Of a DNA stretch of 64,000 nt, positions 60,151 through 64,000 are shown one piece after another. Every line of letters begins with the position of its first letter. Position 1 is the stretch's first letter. Source of the stretch: Polyodon spathula (taxonomy: Eukaryota; Chordata; Actinopteri; Acipenseriformes; Polyodontidae); NCBI RefSeq assembly GCF_017654505.1, contig NC_054538.1:52016286-52080285 (forward strand). Direction: 5' to 3'. The position numbers were made by a program, and so were the translations under genes. The notes under the pieces are model-generated. The model was not told where the DNA came from. It worked only from the letters and a program-made list of their open reading frames with translations, and made no database searches.

Positions 60151-60354
60151 ATACCCTGAACTAGATTCAACCTGTGACAGATACAAATTAAGTCCTGCTT
60201 CTCTTCTATGTTCTGGTTCTATCCTGGGTTGACTTCTTTCTATCTGTGGTTGAGACCCTTTCTCAGACCTTACAAGTAATTCCTTTAAAATTAACTTAAA
60301 GTGTCTCTGTGTCTGACATTGTACCTGTACTGCGCTCTTACTGACAATGTGCTG

Positions 60355-60358
<4 letters not shown>

Positions 60359-60392
<34 letters not shown>
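60359..60392. repeat. (CT)n microsatellite
   Basis: About 17 CT units. Confidence 0.95.
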
Positions 60393-60396
<4 letters not shown>

Positions 60397-60459
60397 GCCA
60401 TGCCCAGCAGCTATATTTACAGAAAGTCTTACTGCCTCTGACATACACTCATTATATAT

Positions 60460-60933
60460 TGTGTGAGCAGGGAGAGGGTTAAATTCCTTCCTGCTGAAGA
60501 AAAACATGTGCACATGCACATTTGTTTAATTTAATTTAATTGTTTTCTTAATTATTAATTGTTTTATTGTTTTGGCAGTTGGCCTTGTTATTGTAAATTG
60601 AGGCCAGCTGCCAAGTATAAAAAGAGAGCAGTCAGGCTGCTCTGGGCATGTATGTGAGCACAGCAATATGAAAAAGTAAAGGTAGTGTGTAAAACCTTTT
60701 TCCTGTGTATTACTTGTGTATGGTTTTTGTGTATGCCGGAAAACAGCTTAGCTCTCCGGTTAAGTAGTCTGGGAGATTCTGAGTGTGCAGTTAGTGCTCC
60801 GAAGGAGCTAGGTGTTTGTTCTATTTTTGCTATTGTTTATTAAAAACAGCGCGAAAGCACTTTAAAACCTCAATTTCTCTGTGTTGGATCTGCTTTAAAA
60901 GGGGCAACGAATGACTGAGTGCTAGCTGTGTTA

Positions 60934-60934
<1 letters not shown>
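60460..60934 (+). repeat. Candidate solo LTR
   Basis: It begins TGTGTGAGCAGGGAGAGG, contains a TATA box (GTATAAAAAGAGAG near 60616) and a TTATTAAAAA tract near 60838, and ends GCTAGCTGTGTTAC. TATAT lies on both sides, but the surrounding AT repeat makes that weak evidence of a duplication. The ends are not the usual TG...CA. Confidence 0.45.
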
Positions 60935-60941
<7 letters not shown>

Positions 60942-60979
<38 letters not shown>

Positions 60980-61274
60980 ACTATATATATATATAAATAT
61001 ATTATGTACACGTGCCCCCTTCCGTCGTCGTTGGCACCGTCCACTGCATTAGTGTATGCTTCTATATTCGGAACGTTTCCTCTGTCGAGAAAACATGTCG
61101 CCAATAGTCGTGATACGAAATCACACTCTCCAGGAACCAAGTGCGGTCGTGAGGTGGACACACACCTAACGGAACGAGACACACTCCGCGGACAGACGCC
61201 CTTCACTCTAGTGTCTGCGGGAAGTGAGACCCACCTTCATTATAGTCTGATGTATACTATATATCTATCTATAT

Positions 61275-61338
<64 letters not shown>
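60942..61338. repeat. (AT)n tracts flanking a short unique segment
   Basis: AT runs at 60942-60999 and 61261-61338 bracket about 260 bp of mixed, CpG-containing sequence with no recognised element. Confidence 0.75.
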
Positions 61339-61341
<3 letters not shown>

Positions 61342-61889
61342 CCTTTCAATTTGAATGACAACCATTACCAAATGGGGAAGAGCCTCTCTGACCGTCAATC
61401 TCTGAGCAAATATACAAAAGCTACCCTATCAGGGCCCTGCTATGAGGGGGAAAGTCCATCCTACCTCCTGTTGAAGAGGGATGTCCTTGCAGTAACACAT
61501 CACAATTTTCTCTCTCATTTCTCTGAGGTCAGATTGATTTTGCTTTCTTGAACCGAAATTGGCTGATTTGTTGGTTTTATCCGCAAATTAAAAACTAATT
61601 TTCCATGGTAAAATCACGCTTCGAGCGTGTCTAAGAGTGCTCTTGCTTTATTCTCTTGTCAGTTTTTCTGACTACAGCTGGTTTCGACCCCTCTTAAGGG
61701 ATTAGCAAGCAACCCTTGCTCTTTCACTACACGAGGCCTGGTGCTGTAAGGAGACCCTGCAGGCTCACGGTATCGTCCTCTACACCGATTTAATCGGTCA
61801 CAGCGACCAGTAACAATTAAAAAAAAAAACAGCCCTGGTTGCCACCAAACCCCCCTACAACCAGACTGACCAACGGCAACGACCCATGG

Positions 61890-62720
61890 CAAGGCTGCAC
61901 CCAGGACTCCTGGGTGCTATCGACAATGAGACACAGATACGCTCTACAATTCCACATAGGTTTGCCACCATTCAAGGGTGTGCTCCCCACCACTGTCGAA
62001 CCAGCGAGGGCAATACTCCTTTAACAGGAGATCGCCAATCTTCAAAGGAAGAACGCTGTATGCTTGGCAAGTCCAAATGATGCCCTCAGTGGCTTTTACT
62101 CCATGTACTCCCTGGTGCCCAAAAGGGACGGTGGTTTCAAACCAATTATGGACCTCAGGGTCCTCAACTTGTTCCTCAAACAGAGGAAGATCTACCTGTT
62201 GATATCATAGCGTATCATCCAGTCTGTCCAACCGGGCGACTGGTTCACATTGATCGACCTGCAAGACGCCTATTTTCACGCCCCGATCTGTCCCTCACAC
62301 AGAAAATATCTGCGCTTCGCCTTTCAGGGCAACTCGTACAAATTCTGTGTGCTGTCTTTTGGCCTCTTGCTGGTGCCCTGCACTGTTTCAAAGTGCATGG
62401 ATGCAGCACTGGCTCCACTCATGCTGCGGGGTATTCGGATCCTGAACTATCTGGACGATTGGCTAGTTTGCACGCATTTAAAAGCACGAGCAGAGGCGCA
62501 CACAAAACAGGTCACAGATCATGTGACGAAGTTAAGGCTCTCAATACATCAACAGAAGAGCAACTCAACTGTACCATCTCAGTCCACAGTGTTCCTGGGG
62601 ATCAAACTGAACTCTGTGAGCATGCTTGCCTCACTGTCAGAAGGATTCGGTCATTGGAGGCCACACTCTCCCTATTCAAAGAGGAGGCTCTCCTACAGGT
62701 CAAAATATATCAAGGGTTGT
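61890..62720 (+). pseudogene. DIRS reverse transcriptase, catalytic YLDD intact but frame broken
   Basis: Going downstream: FHIGLPPFKGVLPTTVEPAR, YSMYSLVPKRDGGFKPIMDL with VLNLFLKQRK, a stop at about 62208, then DWFTLIDLQDAYFHAPI and LRFAFQGNSYKFCVLSFGL. The intact LNYLDDWLVC is at 62442-62471, followed by FLGIKLNSVSM. All palm motifs are present, with YLDD at 62448-62459. One in-frame stop before motif A and a frame change after FLGIKLNS spoil a full product. It is much younger than the copy at 29410-30710. Confidence 0.88.
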
Positions 62721-63760
62721 TGAGGCTCATGGCAGACGCCTCGAGAATCCTTCCACAAGGGCTGCTGAGAATGCGCCTGCTTCAAGCCTGGGTAAATATG
62801 CTCAAGGTGCACCCGGTCCGAGATCGGTACAGGCTGGTGCGAGTATCCAGCCAATGCTGGAAGACACTAGAGTGGTGGCTCCGTCCCGGCAATCTATGCC
62901 TCGGGTCTCCCCTAGGATCCCCTCACAGAAGGGAAGTGATCACTACAGACGCCTCCAGCCTGGATTGGGGAGGTGTCTGGAACGGGAGAGGAATAAGACG
63001 TCAATGAAAGGGACATTGGCAGCAAGCGCCCATAAATGCGCAAGAGCTGCAAGCGGTGAACCTGGTGTTATCTCATTTTTGCCAGCAGTTAGTGCACAAA
63101 CATGTGCTGGTCCAGAAGGACAATACTACAGTAGTAGCCTACATAAACCACCAAGGCAGCCTGCGCTCACCAAGCTTTCACCACGCAGTTCACAGACTCC
63201 TGTCTTGGACTCACAGAAACTTACGTTCCATCAGGGCAGTTCACCGCCCCGGTGTGGACAACAAGGCAGCAGACCTCCTGTCCAGAAAAGCTCCAGACAG
63301 CTTGGAGTGGAGGCTGCATCCTCAAGTGGTGAAACAGATTTGGGAGAGGTTTAGACCTGCATGAGTCGACCTCTTTGCCACAGCCAAGTCCACTCATTAC
63401 CCTCTATGGTTCTCCATGGAGAGAGACGGGGGCTCTCTGGGAGTAGAAGCGCTAGCTCACCCCTGGCCACAGGGGCTATTTTGTGCGTTCCCACCTCCTC
63501 CATTATTACCCCTGACACTAGAGAGGATCAGGGTGGAGAGAGCACAGGTTTTGCTGGTCGCATCCAGATGGCAGAGACACCCTTGGTTTGCTCTCCTCTC
63601 CGACATGTTGTCGGATCAGCCGTGGCAGCTCCTGCTACGCAAAGACCTCTTGAGCCAAGCGGAGGGGCTATTATGGCATCCGAACCCAGCCCAGCTCCAA
63701 CTCTGGGTCTGGCCGTTGAACGGAGCCATCTATTCAGACGAGGTTTGCCATATTCAGTAG
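62625..63760 (+). pseudogene. DIRS RNase H region with downstream linker
   Basis: Frame starting with RRIRSLEATLSLFKEEALLQ and LMADASRILPQGLLRMRLLQ, then ITTDASSLDWGGVWNGRG, the first RNase H Asp region. A TGA at 63005-63007 interrupts. The frame resumes with ELQAVNLVLSHF and HVLVQKDNTTVVAYINHQGS, then VHRPGVDNKAADLLSRKA. A TGA at 63362-63364 interrupts again before VDLFATAKSTHYPLWFSMER and LLVASRWQRHPWF. Domain order is that of DIRS pol. Three in-frame stops prevent a continuous product. Confidence 0.88.
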
Positions 63761-64000
63761 AGTAGTAGAAACACTACAGTCTGCTAGGGCGCTGAGCAAT
63801 AGAGCACAGTACTCATATAAATGGAAAGCTTTCCAAGACTGGAGCCTTGCCTAAGGTCATGATCCTGTGACCTGCCCTATTGAGACGATATTAACCTTCT
63901 TACAACACCTGTTTGAGCTGACCTCTGTTTCCCCCTCACAACAGGGCCCTGATAGTGCAGCTTTTGTATATTTGCTCAGAGATCGACGGACAGAGAGGGC
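63759..64000 (+). pseudogene. Start of DIRS tyrosine recombinase (cut by window end)
   Basis: A frame overlapping the end of the RNase H ORF gives ETLQSARALSNRAQYSYKWK and AFQDWSLA, a TAA at 63852-63854, then GHDPVTCPIETILTFLQHLF. This is the N-terminal SAM-like part of the DIRS tyrosine recombinase (YxxKWxxFxxW...DPVTCPIxxIlxFLQ). The catalytic R-H-R-Y residues would lie beyond the window. Confidence 0.75.

Larger units (their letters stand above)
57730..60350 (+). mobile_element. L1/Tx1-like LINE remnant (ORF2), interrupted by an LTR
   Basis: Endonuclease and RT remnants on the + strand in the order of an ORF2 protein, with 5' and 3' truncation and internal deletions. A solo LTR is inserted in the endonuclease region at 57908-58528, and endonuclease coding resumes on its far side. 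Confidence 0.85.
61339..64000 (+). mobile_element. DIRS-type retrotransposon, better preserved, running off the window
   Basis: It starts TTCCCTTTCAATTTGAATG with ACCATTACCAAATGG, as does the copy at 28351, then carries RT, RNase H and the beginning of the tyrosine recombinase. The gag region is missing or very short: only about 500 bp separate the terminal repeat from the RT. The right end lies outside the window. Confidence 0.88.

Noticed and set aside
62626..63354. 242-codon + strand ORF
   Set aside because: It overlaps the DIRS RNase H frame in a different phase and has no RT, RNase H or recombinase motifs.

Overview
The window is vertebrate DNA, most likely from a ray-finned fish. It carries one recognisable host gene, BCL2L11 (BIM, the BH3-only pro-apoptotic protein), on the + strand. 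The rest is a dense and diverse layer of transposable elements: DIRS, Tc1/mariner, Tigger/pogo, hAT, Crypton, L1/Tx1-like LINE, Penelope-like, several LTR families and a tRNA-derived SINE whose tail is typical of fishes. That mixture, the very long introns and the human-like BIM exon layout would fit a non-teleost such as a sturgeon or paddlefish. The species is an inference only.

Layout. 1-6060: fragments of LTR retroelements (gag-like pieces in both orientations) and a Penelope-like reverse transcriptase remnant. 6060-11440: AT-rich, microsatellite-rich sequence upstream of the first recognised BIM coding exon; it probably contains the promoter and noncoding exon 1, which I cannot place. 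11441-11869: main BIM exon (N-terminus, degron region, dynein-light-chain motif). 11870-23440: intron with a Tigger mini-element, a hAT MITE with target-site duplication, a solo LTR with target-site duplication and a Tc1 element. 23441-23571: BH3 exon. 23572-52587: a 29-kb intron holding a SINE, nested foldback repeats, two tandem-repeat tracts, a degraded DIRS, a 1.58-kb hAT element, an unclassified transposon ORF, a solo LTR, a Crypton-type recombinase remnant, a Tc1 remnant, and two near-identical copies of an approximately 500-bp element. 52588-52716: last coding exon (hydrophobic tail). 52717 to about 55600: 3' UTR with matches to miR-17, miR-19, miR-92, miR-148/152 and miR-181 seeds and a polyadenylation signal. 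55600-64000: transposable elements only, including an L1/Tx1-like LINE interrupted by a solo LTR, and a second, better-preserved DIRS that runs off the end.

The three BIM exons join in phase (phase 1, then phase 0) to give about 223 codons with a well-conserved BH3 helix and C-terminal tail. The expected initiator ATG is GTG, so either translation starts in an upstream exon, or this copy is altered, or the assembly has an error at that base. The most interesting material that fits no standard annotation is the ~500-bp mobile element. It has a 19-bp target duplication and a strong H-type pseudoknot, is present twice with only a few differences, and sits once inside a Tc1 remnant. Next is the nested foldback structure at 26.57-27.66 kb.
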